Source: Bacteroidia bacterium (GTDB taxonomy: Bacteria; Bacteroidota; Ignavibacteria; SZUA-365). From it: a DNA stretch of 64,000 nt. Numbering within the stretch: position 1 is the stretch's first letter; the number at the start of each line of letters is the position of its first letter. A program made the position numbers and the translations under genes. A model generated the notes under the pieces. It ran no database searches. It was given only the letters and a program-made list of their open reading frames with translations, and was not told the DNA's origin. Positions 27,101-34,843 of this stretch are shown piece by piece. The stretch covers positions 945,131-1,009,130 of the forward strand of contig JAOSJT010000001.1 in assembly GCA_027493955.1 (NCBI GenBank). Reading direction: 5' to 3'.

Positions 27101-27286
27101 AGGGGATCGTGAAAAGGTGAAAAGGAAAAAAGGTTAAAAGGTAGGAGAATGGTGAAAAGGAAAAAAGGTTAGAAGGTTAAAAGGTAAGAGCGCTAATTCG
27201 AAGAGCGTCGTACCTTTTTACTTTTTTTCCTATTCACCCCGCTCCGGCGAATCTTCGACTTTTCACGATCCTATTCCTACCCCTCC
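27101..27286. repeat. Purine-rich inverted repeat upstream of the four-helix-bundle gene
   Basis: Left arm: GATCGTGAAAAGGTGAAAAG and further GGTGAAAA/GGAAAAAA/GGTTAAAA octamer-like units to about 27187. Right arm: the complementary TACCTTTTTACTTTTTTTCC from 27211 and CTTTTCACGATCC near 27259-27271. The region 27069-27397 has no other gene-like content. A related copy in inverted orientation lies at 27901-27949. Confidence 0.7.
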
Positions 27287-27397
27287 GGTGCAAAATATTT
27301 TGACTCGCACTGATCGACAACATCATGTATATTGATTAAATCAGAATGAGGGAAGGGGATATTCCACTCATTCATTCTTAGTAGTCAGGGAGTAGTT

Positions 27398-27790
27398 ATG
27401 GATCACCAATTTGAATGGTCGCATCGCCGATTGGATGCATGGAAAATCGCCATGGACCTTGCGGTCAAGGTCTCAGAAGAATTGAGAAAATTCCCACCTT
27501 ACGAATTGTATGGGCTCTGTGCACAGCTTCGGGATGCGTCCGTATCGGTCCCGACAAATATCGCGGAGGGTGCGGCAAGGCCGTCGAAACGTGAGTATTA
27601 TCGTTTCCTTGGAATCTCGAGAGCTTCACTGAGTGAAATGGATACCGAATTAGAACTGGCAAAGCGGCTCGGATATATCTCGACAGATTCCGAAGTGTTT
27701 CCGCTGCTCACCAGAGCATCATATTTGCTGGACGGGCTTATGAAACACGTTAAGTCCAAGATCGAGCATCCCAGGGCAGGCAAAAGGTAA
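27398..27790 (+). CDS. Four-helix-bundle protein (23S rRNA IVS family)
   Basis: 130 aa. HRRLDAWKIAMDLAVKVSEE, FPPYELYGLCAQLRDASVSV, PTNIAEGAARPSKREYYRFL and SLSEMDTELELAKRLGY match the four-helix-bundle family first described from intervening sequences in 23S rRNA genes. Its function is unknown; in other genomes it also occurs as a free gene. GGGAG lies 8 bases before the ATG. The gene is isolated, on the strand opposite to the rib operon, and lies between two purine-rich repeats in inverted orientation (27101-27286 and 27901-27949), which suggests a mobile cassette. Confidence 0.85.
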   Translation: MDHQFEWSHRRLDAWKIAMDLAVKVSEELRKFPPYELYGLCAQLRDASVSVPTNIAEGAARPSKREYYRFLGISRASLSEMDTELELAKRLGYISTDSEVFPLLTRASYLLDGLMKHVKSKIEHPRAGKR

Positions 27791-27900
27791 CAACGAGATC
27801 AAATCCCCTTCCCTCAAATCTATTACCTTTTCCCATCAGCTCAGACCACACGTGCCGATTCTTTCGCTCCAAGAACATACATATTAATTGGAACCAGCCT

Positions 27901-27949
27901 CTTACCTTTTTTCCTTTTCACCTTTTCACCCTTTCACGATCCTCCCCTC
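27901..27949. repeat. Purine-rich repeat, inverted copy downstream of the four-helix-bundle gene
   Basis: The minus strand reads GGATCGTGAAAGGGTGAAAA followed by GGTGAAAAGGAAAAAAGGTA, nearly the same as the left repeat at 27101-27144 on the plus strand. It sits at the very end of ribE (its stop overlaps the repeat edge). Together the two copies frame 27398-27790. Confidence 0.75.
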
Positions 27950-28583
27950 AATACCCCAGCTTCTCCAGAAACTCATTGGTCACCCCGCCGCTCTTCCCCT
28001 GGGAAACATAGCTCAGCACGTACTTCCCTATCATGTCGAGTTCGATGTTCACGTCGCTGCCTTTTGCAAGCGAGGCGAAGAGCGTGTTGCTCCAAGTGTG
28101 CGGAATGACGGAAACGCGGAAGGATGATGTGGATTTTTCAGCGACGGTGAGGCTCACTCCGTCGATGCAGATGCTGCCCTGGGGAATGATGTTGGCAGCT
28201 GCCTGCGGCGGGAAGCCTATTTCCACCATCCAGCTCTCCTGCCGGCGTTCGACGGAGAGAATGCGCGAGGTGAAATCCACATGTCCCTGCACGAAATGTC
28301 CGCCGAGTTTGCCGCCGACGCGCAAGGCACGCTCAAGATTCACTCTCCAACCACTCCTGAATGACCCGATGGTGGTCTTTTTCACCGTCTCCTCCACGGC
28401 CTCGACCGTGAAGCTGTCCTTCGAAAAAGAGATGACGGTGAGACAGGCGCCGTTGACGGCGATGCTGTCCCCCGTCGCCAGATCGCGCAACGCCACAGAA
28501 GCGGCGATTTCGAGACTGCGTCCCTTGCCCAAGGGTGATACCGTACGCACGAGTCCGATTTCCTCAATAATGCCCGTGAACAT
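27948..28583 (-). CDS. ribE: Riboflavin synthase, alpha chain
   Basis: 211 aa. Catalyses the dismutation of two 6,7-dimethyl-8-ribityllumazine molecules to riboflavin. The start MFTGIIEEIG is the family hallmark, and there are two lumazine-binding barrels: the first with INGACLT-like VNGACLTVIS and GHFVQGHVDF near residue 100, the second with PQGSICIDGVSLTVAEK near 135. Starts 6 bases after ribD, with AAGGGG as ribosome site. Last gene of the xseA-xseB-dxs-NAGPA-ribD-ribE operon. No FMN riboswitch seen. Confidence 0.95.
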   Translation of the reverse strand: MFTGIIEEIGLVRTVSPLGKGRSLEIAASVALRDLATGDSIAVNGACLTVISFSKDSFTVEAVEETVKKTTIGSFRSGWRVNLERALRVGGKLGGHFVQGHVDFTSRILSVERRQESWMVEIGFPPQAAANIIPQGSICIDGVSLTVAEKSTSSFRVSVIPHTWSNTLFASLAKGSDVNIELDMIGKYVLSYVSQGKSGGVTNEFLEKLGY

Positions 28584-28589
28584 GTGCCG

Positions 28590-29699
28590 CTACCCCTTTC
28601 TGTTTCTGAGAACGGTGTATGTATCTCCCCCGATCAGTTGCACATGCTCCACACCATAGCGATGCGCGCCGGACAGATGCAGCGGACGGAGGGCGGAAAA
28701 GGCGCCGATGCCCTGCCCCAGCACGATGGGGGCCGTGAATACGTCGATGCGATCCGCCAATCCCGCATGGACGAAGGCGGAGAACACCTCCGCGCCGCCC
28801 TCGACAAGTATCGAGCGTACGCCGGCGTCCGTGTACAGCGCTTTCAACGCGGCGGACAGCGAGGCGTATTCCATCGGATCGGTCGAGACTTCAAGGACGG
28901 CGACACCTCGAGCACGGATCTTCGCGACTTCCTCCGCGTGGTGCTTCGCCGCTTTTACGGATGTCACAACGAGTGTGCGGTCAGGTTTGCCATCCGTGAA
29001 CAACATCGTTGAGCGCGGAAAGCCCCAGGAACGCGTGAGTACCACGCGCAAGGGATCGCGCCCCTGTACATGCCGCACGGTAAGCGAGGGATTGTCTTTG
29101 CGCACGGTTCCTGCGCCCACGAGCACGGCATCGTACAGCGAGCGGAGGCGGTGCACTTCGATGCGCGACTCTTCCGAGGTTATCCAGTGTGAGTTCCCTT
29201 TCGCGGCGGCAATAAAGCCGTCAAGTGTCTGTGCAATTTTCAGCAGCACAAAAGGACGCTGATGCAGCGTGTTTGCGAGCCAGACCTCGTTGAGGGCTTC
29301 GCAGCGCTGTCGCTCCACGTTTTCGGATACCAAGACACCGGCACCCCGCAAGCGTGCCGCCCCGCCGCCGGCGACAGCGGGATTTGGGTCGGGCATGCCG
29401 ATCACCACCTTCGCGATACCGGCGTCGAGAATCGCTTCGGTGCAGGGGGGCGTTTTTCCGAAATGATTGCAGGGCTCGAGTGTGACGTACATCGTGGCGC
29501 CGTGTGCACGCTCGCCCGCGCTGCGCAGGGCTTCCACCTCGGCATGTGGCCCGCCATAGCGCTGATGCCATCCCTTGCCGACGATGCGTCCGCCGGACAC
29601 GATGAGCGCTCCCACCATGGGATTGGGTTCCACGGCGCCGCGTCCGCGTTCGGCCAGCTCCAGACATTTCCGCATGTACTGCGAGTCTTTTTCGGACAT
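28590..29699 (-). CDS. ribD: Bifunctional riboflavin deaminase/reductase RibD
   Basis: 369 aa, normal length. N-terminal deaminase domain with PNPMVGA, the zinc motif GGPHAEVEAL near residue 50 and TLEPCNHFGKTPPCTEAI near 75. C-terminal reductase domain from about 148 (RPFVLLKIAQTLDGFIA, SDYxxV-like LYDAVLVGAGTVRKDNPSL, VEGGAEV near 320). Acts on 2,5-diamino-6-ribosylamino-pyrimidinone phosphate, two steps before lumazine synthesis. Ten bases after the NAGPA-domain gene and 6 before ribE. Confidence 0.95.
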   Translation of the reverse strand: MSEKDSQYMRKCLELAERGRGAVEPNPMVGALIVSGGRIVGKGWHQRYGGPHAEVEALRSAGERAHGATMYVTLEPCNHFGKTPPCTEAILDAGIAKVVIGMPDPNPAVAGGGAARLRGAGVLVSENVERQRCEALNEVWLANTLHQRPFVLLKIAQTLDGFIAAAKGNSHWITSEESRIEVHRLRSLYDAVLVGAGTVRKDNPSLTVRHVQGRDPLRVVLTRSWGFPRSTMLFTDGKPDRTLVVTSVKAAKHHAEEVAKIRARGVAVLEVSTDPMEYASLSAALKALYTDAGVRSILVEGGAEVFSAFVHAGLADRIDVFTAPIVLGQGIGAFSALRPLHLSGAHRYGVEHVQLIGGDTYTVLRNRKG

Positions 29700-29709
29700 T
29701 GCTTCTCCC

Positions 29710-31047
29710 CTATTTGCGACGGAGGATTTTTTTCACACGCTGCAGATCGGACTCCGCCGTTTTCCCAAGACGCTCATAAATCAACAATGCGGTAGATATT
29801 TTCCTGCTGCGGCGATTGCCGGTAAGCGGTACGCGGGTAACGTCCTCGATCATCATGGTCGCCGAGCTGCCGCCGTCGAAATTCAAGGCCTGCCAGGCAC
29901 CGTAGGCGAGCTGCAACTCAGCCATGGTCTGCAGACTGGCACCCCGCCGCCGCTGTTTACGATTGTAGGGTTCCACGGTTATGAGGATGAGCGAATCACC
30001 GCCCTGGGAGATGCCGACGGACGAGCGACCGTAATGTCCCGTCACGAAGCGCTGCTTTTTCAATCCCGCTTCAACCCACTCGATGCTCGGCTTTCCGTCG
30101 CGGACGATGCGCGGTACCCCGCCCGTCATTTCCACCACGGGACCCGGAATGGGCGGATCACAGACGGATGACAGCGCGAAGCGGTCGCCCACCATGAGCG
30201 AATAAAACAGAGGAAATTGTCCCTTGCCAAAACTGATCACTCCGCCGTTTTCCGGAATGGCGACAAAGCCAGTATCCATGGCGGTGATGCGGCATTGCAC
30301 CGGCGTGTTGACGCGCGGAGTACCGAGATATTCGAACTGCAGTTTCAGTGTCCCGCTCTCCGGACTGACGCTCCACACCGAGTCCATCAACGCCAGAATC
30401 ATGGTATCTATCGCGGCTTCTGTTTCGTCCGTCACCACATCGCGTGATGCCTCGCGAATACCCAAAGTGTCTATGAAGGGGACGCTGTTGCCGAAGTACG
30501 TCGTGTACAGCACAATCTCGGTGGAATCCGTGCGGCGATTCAATCGGGATATGGGAATGCTTCCGACACGCGTCCGGATGCGCACATCGATGTGAAACGT
30601 ATCGATATACATTCCCCCGTCTTCGGTAATGGCGAGCGAGGGCCAGTTACGGTATTTGTCCGCAGTCAGCAGTTCACCGTCGCTTACCGTCGGGCCCATG
30701 GGATGCAGAGTCCCGGCCTTCCAGAAATTCGCATTCACGCCTGCCAGTACGCGGACAGCCGTGAGCGCGCTGTCGAAACGATGCGCTATGCTGTGCACGC
30801 GTTCGAGTCCGGAAATGTGATCGAGGCCCTTGCCAACGCGCACGCCGAGAAAAGGATTGGACAGGTCCACAACCAGCGCGTGGACCGAGAGGCGGCTTTT
30901 CGGAATGTAGGTATGCGAATACGTGACGCCCGGAGTCAGTTCGCGTGTACTGTCGGGCTTAGGCCAGGCGCCACCGCCCTTTTGTGCGGATGCGAGCGCC
31001 GGAACGAGGGCGATCAGCAGCAGCGTGATGACGGTGCGTCGCGTCAT
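29710..31047 (-). CDS. Exported phosphodiester glycosidase-like (NAGPA/DUF2233) protein
   Basis: 445 aa. The ATG at 31047 follows GAGGGA at the end of dxs and starts a signal peptide (VITLLLIALVPALASAQ), so the longer in-frame start is not needed. Residues about 340-440 match the NAGPA domain: ILITVEPYNRKQRRRGASL, MAELQLAYGAWQALNFDGG with the conserved D-G-G-S-S, and NRRSRKISTALLI at the end. NAGPA-type enzymes cleave sugar phosphodiesters, e.g. in envelope polymers. Position inside an isoprenoid/flavin operon is odd and may only reflect shared transcription. Confidence 0.75.
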   Translation of the reverse strand: MTRRTVITLLLIALVPALASAQKGGGAWPKPDSTRELTPGVTYSHTYIPKSRLSVHALVVDLSNPFLGVRVGKGLDHISGLERVHSIAHRFDSALTAVRVLAGVNANFWKAGTLHPMGPTVSDGELLTADKYRNWPSLAITEDGGMYIDTFHIDVRIRTRVGSIPISRLNRRTDSTEIVLYTTYFGNSVPFIDTLGIREASRDVVTDETEAAIDTMILALMDSVWSVSPESGTLKLQFEYLGTPRVNTPVQCRITAMDTGFVAIPENGGVISFGKGQFPLFYSLMVGDRFALSSVCDPPIPGPVVEMTGGVPRIVRDGKPSIEWVEAGLKKQRFVTGHYGRSSVGISQGGDSLILITVEPYNRKQRRRGASLQTMAELQLAYGAWQALNFDGGSSATMMIEDVTRVPLTGNRRSRKISTALLIYERLGKTAESDLQRVKKILRRK

Positions 31048-31051
31048 TCCC

Positions 31052-32977
31052 TCAGCTTTGCTGTTCCATGGCGGATGCGAGACTGACACCGACGAGCGCT
31101 CCGGCCGTGCGCGCGATGCCCAGCGGATCCAGATTCAGATCGCGGTGTAATTCTTCCTGTGTCCCGTGATCAACGAAGTCATCCGGCAGACCATGCAAAT
31201 GCACGGCGGGCCTGTGTTCTGTTTTACTTGCGAAATATTCGGCAACGGCGCTGCCGAAACCGCCGACGATACTGTTGTCTTCCACGGTCAGCAGTATGCG
31301 ATGCCGCGCGGCGAGTTCGTCCAGAAGCGCGCCGTCAAGGGGCTTGATGAAGCGCATGTTGACCACGGTGGCGCGGACGCCGGAGTGCTCCAGCAGCTCG
31401 GCCGCTTTCAGCGAGTGGGCCACCATGTTTCCTACCGCCAGAATGGCGATGTCCTCCCCTTCGCGCAGCACTTCACCCTTTCCGACGGGCACGGACGCGA
31501 AAGTCTCGCGCAGAGGTTTCCCTGTAGCGCTGCCGCGGGGATAGCGCAGGGCCACAGGACCTTTCACGTCGTACACGGCGGTGTACAGCATATCGCGCAA
31601 TTCCTGCTCGTCCGCGGGCGCCATGAGCACCAGCCCCGGCACCATGCGCAGATAGCTGAGATCGTAGGCGCCGTGATGCGTGGGGCCGTCCGCTCCCACA
31701 AGACCGCCGCGGTCGAGCGCGAACACCACGTGCAAATCCTGGAGTGCGACGTCATGAATGACCTGATCGATCGCGCGCTGCAGGAAGGTGGAATAGATCG
31801 CGACGACGGGCACGTATCCTTCCGTCGCCATGCCCGCCGCGAAGGTCACGCCGTGGGGTTCCGCTATTCCGACATCAAAGTATTTATCAGGAACTTCGCG
31901 CTCGAGGATGTCGAGGCCGGTACCGGTGGACATCGCGGCGGTAATACCGACGACGCGGGGATGCTGTCGTACGATCTCCACCAGCGCATTGCCGAAAATG
32001 GTCGTATAGGCGGGTTTGGTGTCCGCTTTTTTCGGGGCCTTACCGGTGATTTTGTCGAACGGCGTCACACCATGCAGATGCATGTCGTCCGCTTCGGCGG
32101 GCGCGTAGCCCTTGCCTTTTTGCGTCACGACATGGACGAGCACGGGGCCGTTCCACTCCTGCACCTCGCGAAACAATTTCACCATGGTCACGACGTTGTG
32201 ACCGTTGATCGGACCAAAGTAGCGGAAGCCCAGGGCCTCCCACAACACGCCGGGAGTCACCATCGCCTTGATACCGCCTTCAACACGGGAGGCGATTTTG
32301 CGGAATCGATCGCCAAGATCGTCGAACTTCCCCGCCAATTCCCACATTTTCGCGCGGAAGCGATTATACGTGGGCGAGGCCACGAGTTCGTTGAAATAAT
32401 TGGAAATCGCCCAGACGTTCGGCGAAATGGACATGTTGTTGTCGTTGAGCACGACAATCATGTTTTTTTTCAGCAGGCCGCAGTTGTTCATGGCCTCATA
32501 CGCCATGCCGCCCGTCATCGAGCCGTCGCCGATCACGGCAACCACTTTGTAATCCTCACCCTCGTAATCGCGGGCGGTGGCTATGCCCAGCGCCGCGGAG
32601 ATGGATGTGGTCGCATGGCCGGCTCCGAACACGTCATAGGGACTCTCTTTGCGCTTGAGAAAGCCGCTCAGGCCCTGATACTGCCGTATGGTGTGGAAAC
32701 GGTGCTTTCGCCCGGTAATGATTTTGTGCGGATAGGCCTGATGCCCCACGTCCCAGATGACCTTGTCCTCGGGAGTATTGAATGCGTAATGCAGGGCGAC
32801 GGCGAGTTCCACAGTCCCGAGACCGGCACCGAGGTGCCCGCCGGTTTTTGCCACCGAGTCGATGAGAAAGTCACGTATCTCCTGACAGAGGGGCCGGAGA
32901 TCGCTGAGTTCCAGGGTGCGCAGGTCGACGGGAGAATCAACCTTGTCAAGAATGGGCGTATGCAAAGGTGTGGTCAT
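31052..32977 (-). CDS. dxs: 1-deoxy-D-xylulose-5-phosphate synthase
   Basis: 641 aa. First step of the MEP isoprenoid pathway: pyruvate plus glyceraldehyde-3-phosphate to DXP, TPP-dependent. Seen: HLGAGLGTVELAVALHY, DVGHQAYPHKI, the TPP/Mg motif GDGSMTGGMAYEAMNN near residue 150, and the transketolase central domain with DRGGLVGADGPTHHGAYDLS near 420. Complete. 26 bases after xseB; the next gene starts 4 bases after its stop. The xseA-xseB-dxs order is common in bacteria. Confidence 0.95.
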   Translation of the reverse strand: MTTPLHTPILDKVDSPVDLRTLELSDLRPLCQEIRDFLIDSVAKTGGHLGAGLGTVELAVALHYAFNTPEDKVIWDVGHQAYPHKIITGRKHRFHTIRQYQGLSGFLKRKESPYDVFGAGHATTSISAALGIATARDYEGEDYKVVAVIGDGSMTGGMAYEAMNNCGLLKKNMIVVLNDNNMSISPNVWAISNYFNELVASPTYNRFRAKMWELAGKFDDLGDRFRKIASRVEGGIKAMVTPGVLWEALGFRYFGPINGHNVVTMVKLFREVQEWNGPVLVHVVTQKGKGYAPAEADDMHLHGVTPFDKITGKAPKKADTKPAYTTIFGNALVEIVRQHPRVVGITAAMSTGTGLDILEREVPDKYFDVGIAEPHGVTFAAGMATEGYVPVVAIYSTFLQRAIDQVIHDVALQDLHVVFALDRGGLVGADGPTHHGAYDLSYLRMVPGLVLMAPADEQELRDMLYTAVYDVKGPVALRYPRGSATGKPLRETFASVPVGKGEVLREGEDIAILAVGNMVAHSLKAAELLEHSGVRATVVNMRFIKPLDGALLDELAARHRILLTVEDNSIVGGFGSAVAEYFASKTEHRPAVHLHGLPDDFVDHGTQEELHRDLNLDPLGIARTAGALVGVSLASAMEQQS

Positions 32978-33003
32978 GCGGGTCCGGAAAATGATGAATC
33001 GTG

Positions 33004-33237
33004 TTATTCCGCCTCGAAGTCCAGGAGTTCAAACACACCGTCAGCGCGTTTCCGCAGCTCCTTGACCCTGGTTCTGGCTTCCGACAGATCTTTAACACAG
33101 GATTCGACGATAAGAATTCCTTCCTCGTACAGTTTCATGCTGTCTTCGAGAGGTGTTTCTTCGGCGTCGAGTTTCTGGACTATGTCCTGTAAACGCTGAA
33201 GCGAAGCCTCTATGCCGGTATTTTTTTGCTTACCCAT
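33004..33237 (-). CDS. xseB: Exodeoxyribonuclease VII small subunit
   Basis: 77 aa. IEASLQRLQDIVQKLDAEETPLEDSM split as the classical XseB helix pair (SLQRLQDIVQKLD and PLEDSMKLYEEG). Start at ATG 33237 overlaps the xseA stop by 8 bases; a longer frame is a shadow of xseA. Forms a complex with XseA that degrades single-stranded DNA. Confidence 0.9.
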   Translation of the reverse strand: MGKQKNTGIEASLQRLQDIVQKLDAEETPLEDSMKLYEEGILIVESCVKDLSEARTRVKELRKRADGVFELLDFEAE

Positions 33238-34432
33238 GGCGCTGCACCTCCGTAACTGCCGCCTGAATATGTCCGTCGCGCAGGGTGATGCCGACGATAT
33301 CGGCGGCGTGCAATTGCGCGACGGAAGTGATGCGCCGTCCGTCTCTTTCCAGTAATACAGCACCTCGTCGAAACAGGCGCTCCGGATCGTGTGCGGCGAG
33401 ACGTTCGCGCTGCAGCTCCGCTGCATGACTGCGGCGCTCTATCACACGGTCCATGCCGCGATGCAATTGCGCTCCGCGTTCGTCCGTCAGTTGCCGCAAG
33501 GTGCGGAGTCGCCCGTCGAGACGCGTCAGGGCGCGGTCCGCCAACGCACTGCGAAACTCGTCCGCGCGACGCCGCAACAGAGAATCTACGAATTTCCCGG
33601 CAGTGATGGTAGTTTCTTTCAGCCAGGACAGGATGTCGTCGAGAGCGGGCACCACGAGCTCTCCGGCGACGCTTGGTGTGGCGGCGCGGAGATCCGCGAC
33701 GTGATCAGCAATGGTCACGTCAATTTCATGTCCCACGGCACTGACGACAGGAATTACCGACGCGGCGATGGCGCGCGCCACGATTTCTTCATTAAAGGCC
33801 CACAGATCCTCTATGGAGCCTCCCCCGCGACCGGTAATGATCACATCGATTTCGCCGTAGTCGTTGCAAAGCTGCAAACCCCGCACGATTTGCTCGGCCG
33901 CTCCGGCACCCTGCACCTGCACGGGTACCATGAGCAATTGCACGGCGGGATTCCGGCGGGAAATGACGCTGATCAGATCGCGTACCGCGGCTCCGGTGGG
34001 CGATGTCACAAGCGCCACGACGGATGGATATGCGGGCAGTTCGCGCTTGCGCGCCTCGTCGAACAATCCCTCGGCGTGCAGTTCGCGCTTGAGTTTTTCG
34101 AAGGCGAGCTGCAGGGCTCCCTCGCCGCGCGGCTGCATATCCGTGACCACGAGCTGATACTGACCGCGCGGCTCGTACACCGAAAGCCGTCCCCTGCACA
34201 CCACTTCCATGCCGTTCTGTGGCCGGAAGAATGTATTCATAGCGTTGCCACGGAACATGACGCCCGATATCTGGGCGCCGCTGTCTTTCAACGTAAAGTA
34301 CCAGTGACCGGAGCTGTGTCGGACGAAATTGGAAATCTCGCCGTTGACGGAAACGACTCCGAAGCTCCCTTCGAGAGTATCTTTGATGAGGCGTGTGAGT
34401 ACGCTGACGCTAAAAATCTGTTTCTGGTCCAC
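33230..34432 (-). CDS. xseA: Exodeoxyribonuclease VII large subunit
   Basis: 400 aa from a GTG at 34432 (start uncertain; ATG at 34468 gives 412 aa). The GTG has GGGAAG upstream and puts IFSVSVLTRLIKDTLEG at the usual place near the N-terminus. OB-fold with VNGEISNFVRHSSGHWYF, then ALVTSPTGAAVRDLISVISRR, DVIITGRGGGSIEDLWAFN and VSAVGHEIDVTIAD, all XseA landmarks. First gene of the operon that continues with xseB, dxs, the NAGPA-like gene and ribDE. Confidence 0.92.
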   Translation of the reverse strand: MDQKQIFSVSVLTRLIKDTLEGSFGVVSVNGEISNFVRHSSGHWYFTLKDSGAQISGVMFRGNAMNTFFRPQNGMEVVCRGRLSVYEPRGQYQLVVTDMQPRGEGALQLAFEKLKRELHAEGLFDEARKRELPAYPSVVALVTSPTGAAVRDLISVISRRNPAVQLLMVPVQVQGAGAAEQIVRGLQLCNDYGEIDVIITGRGGGSIEDLWAFNEEIVARAIAASVIPVVSAVGHEIDVTIADHVADLRAATPSVAGELVVPALDDILSWLKETTITAGKFVDSLLRRRADEFRSALADRALTRLDGRLRTLRQLTDERGAQLHRGMDRVIERRSHAAELQRERLAAHDPERLFRRGAVLLERDGRRITSVAQLHAADIVGITLRDGHIQAAVTEVQRHG

Positions 34433-34843
34433 CGTGCTTCCCAATAGTGCAACTTCTAAATGTAGCATTTCGCGGTGGTCTGAGGCAATGCACAAAAACG
34501 TGGGTGAATGGCGTGCTGCATCGCCGCTGTGGTTCAAGTGGACCGACGGGCGCGGAGCGCGTAGCTCCAGCTTCCCAAAACAGTACGTATCACTCGTTTA
34601 ACGTATAACGTTTTACGTTTAACCTCCCTGTAACTTTTCGGTGTCTCATGTGTTATTCTTGTACCAGCGATACTTTGTCCCCTATCCATTTAATGTCCTG
34701 TCACCCGATCGCGGAAGCGGAGATATTTTTTTTTGCGCGGGGGAATTTTTTACGGTTTCAAGTGTCACCCATTGTGAATTGATAACGATGCGCGACCGAT
34801 ACACGGCCGAAACGACGGTTCTCAACAACACAAGGAGGTTTGC
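34433..34843. other. Divergent intergenic region with four heptamers
   Basis: 411 bases between xseA (minus) and an FG-GAP gene (plus). It contains four consecutive 7-bp units CGTTTAA, CGTATAA, CGTTTTA, CGTTTAA at 34595-34622, the reverse complement of the heptamer array at 22573-22600. AGGAGG at 34833-34838 serves the downstream gene. No further gene supported. Confidence 0.6.

Noticed and set aside
28590-29699. FMN riboswitch for the rib genes
   Set aside because: ribD starts 10 bases after the preceding gene and there is no room or conserved RFN-like sequence upstream.
31166-33199. 677-aa plus-strand reading frame
   Set aside because: Antisense to dxs, which has clear TPP enzyme motifs; the long frame results from high G+C codon use. 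Similar antisense frames at 45134-46981, 46981-48978, 9956-11296 and 11514-12746 were rejected for the same reason.
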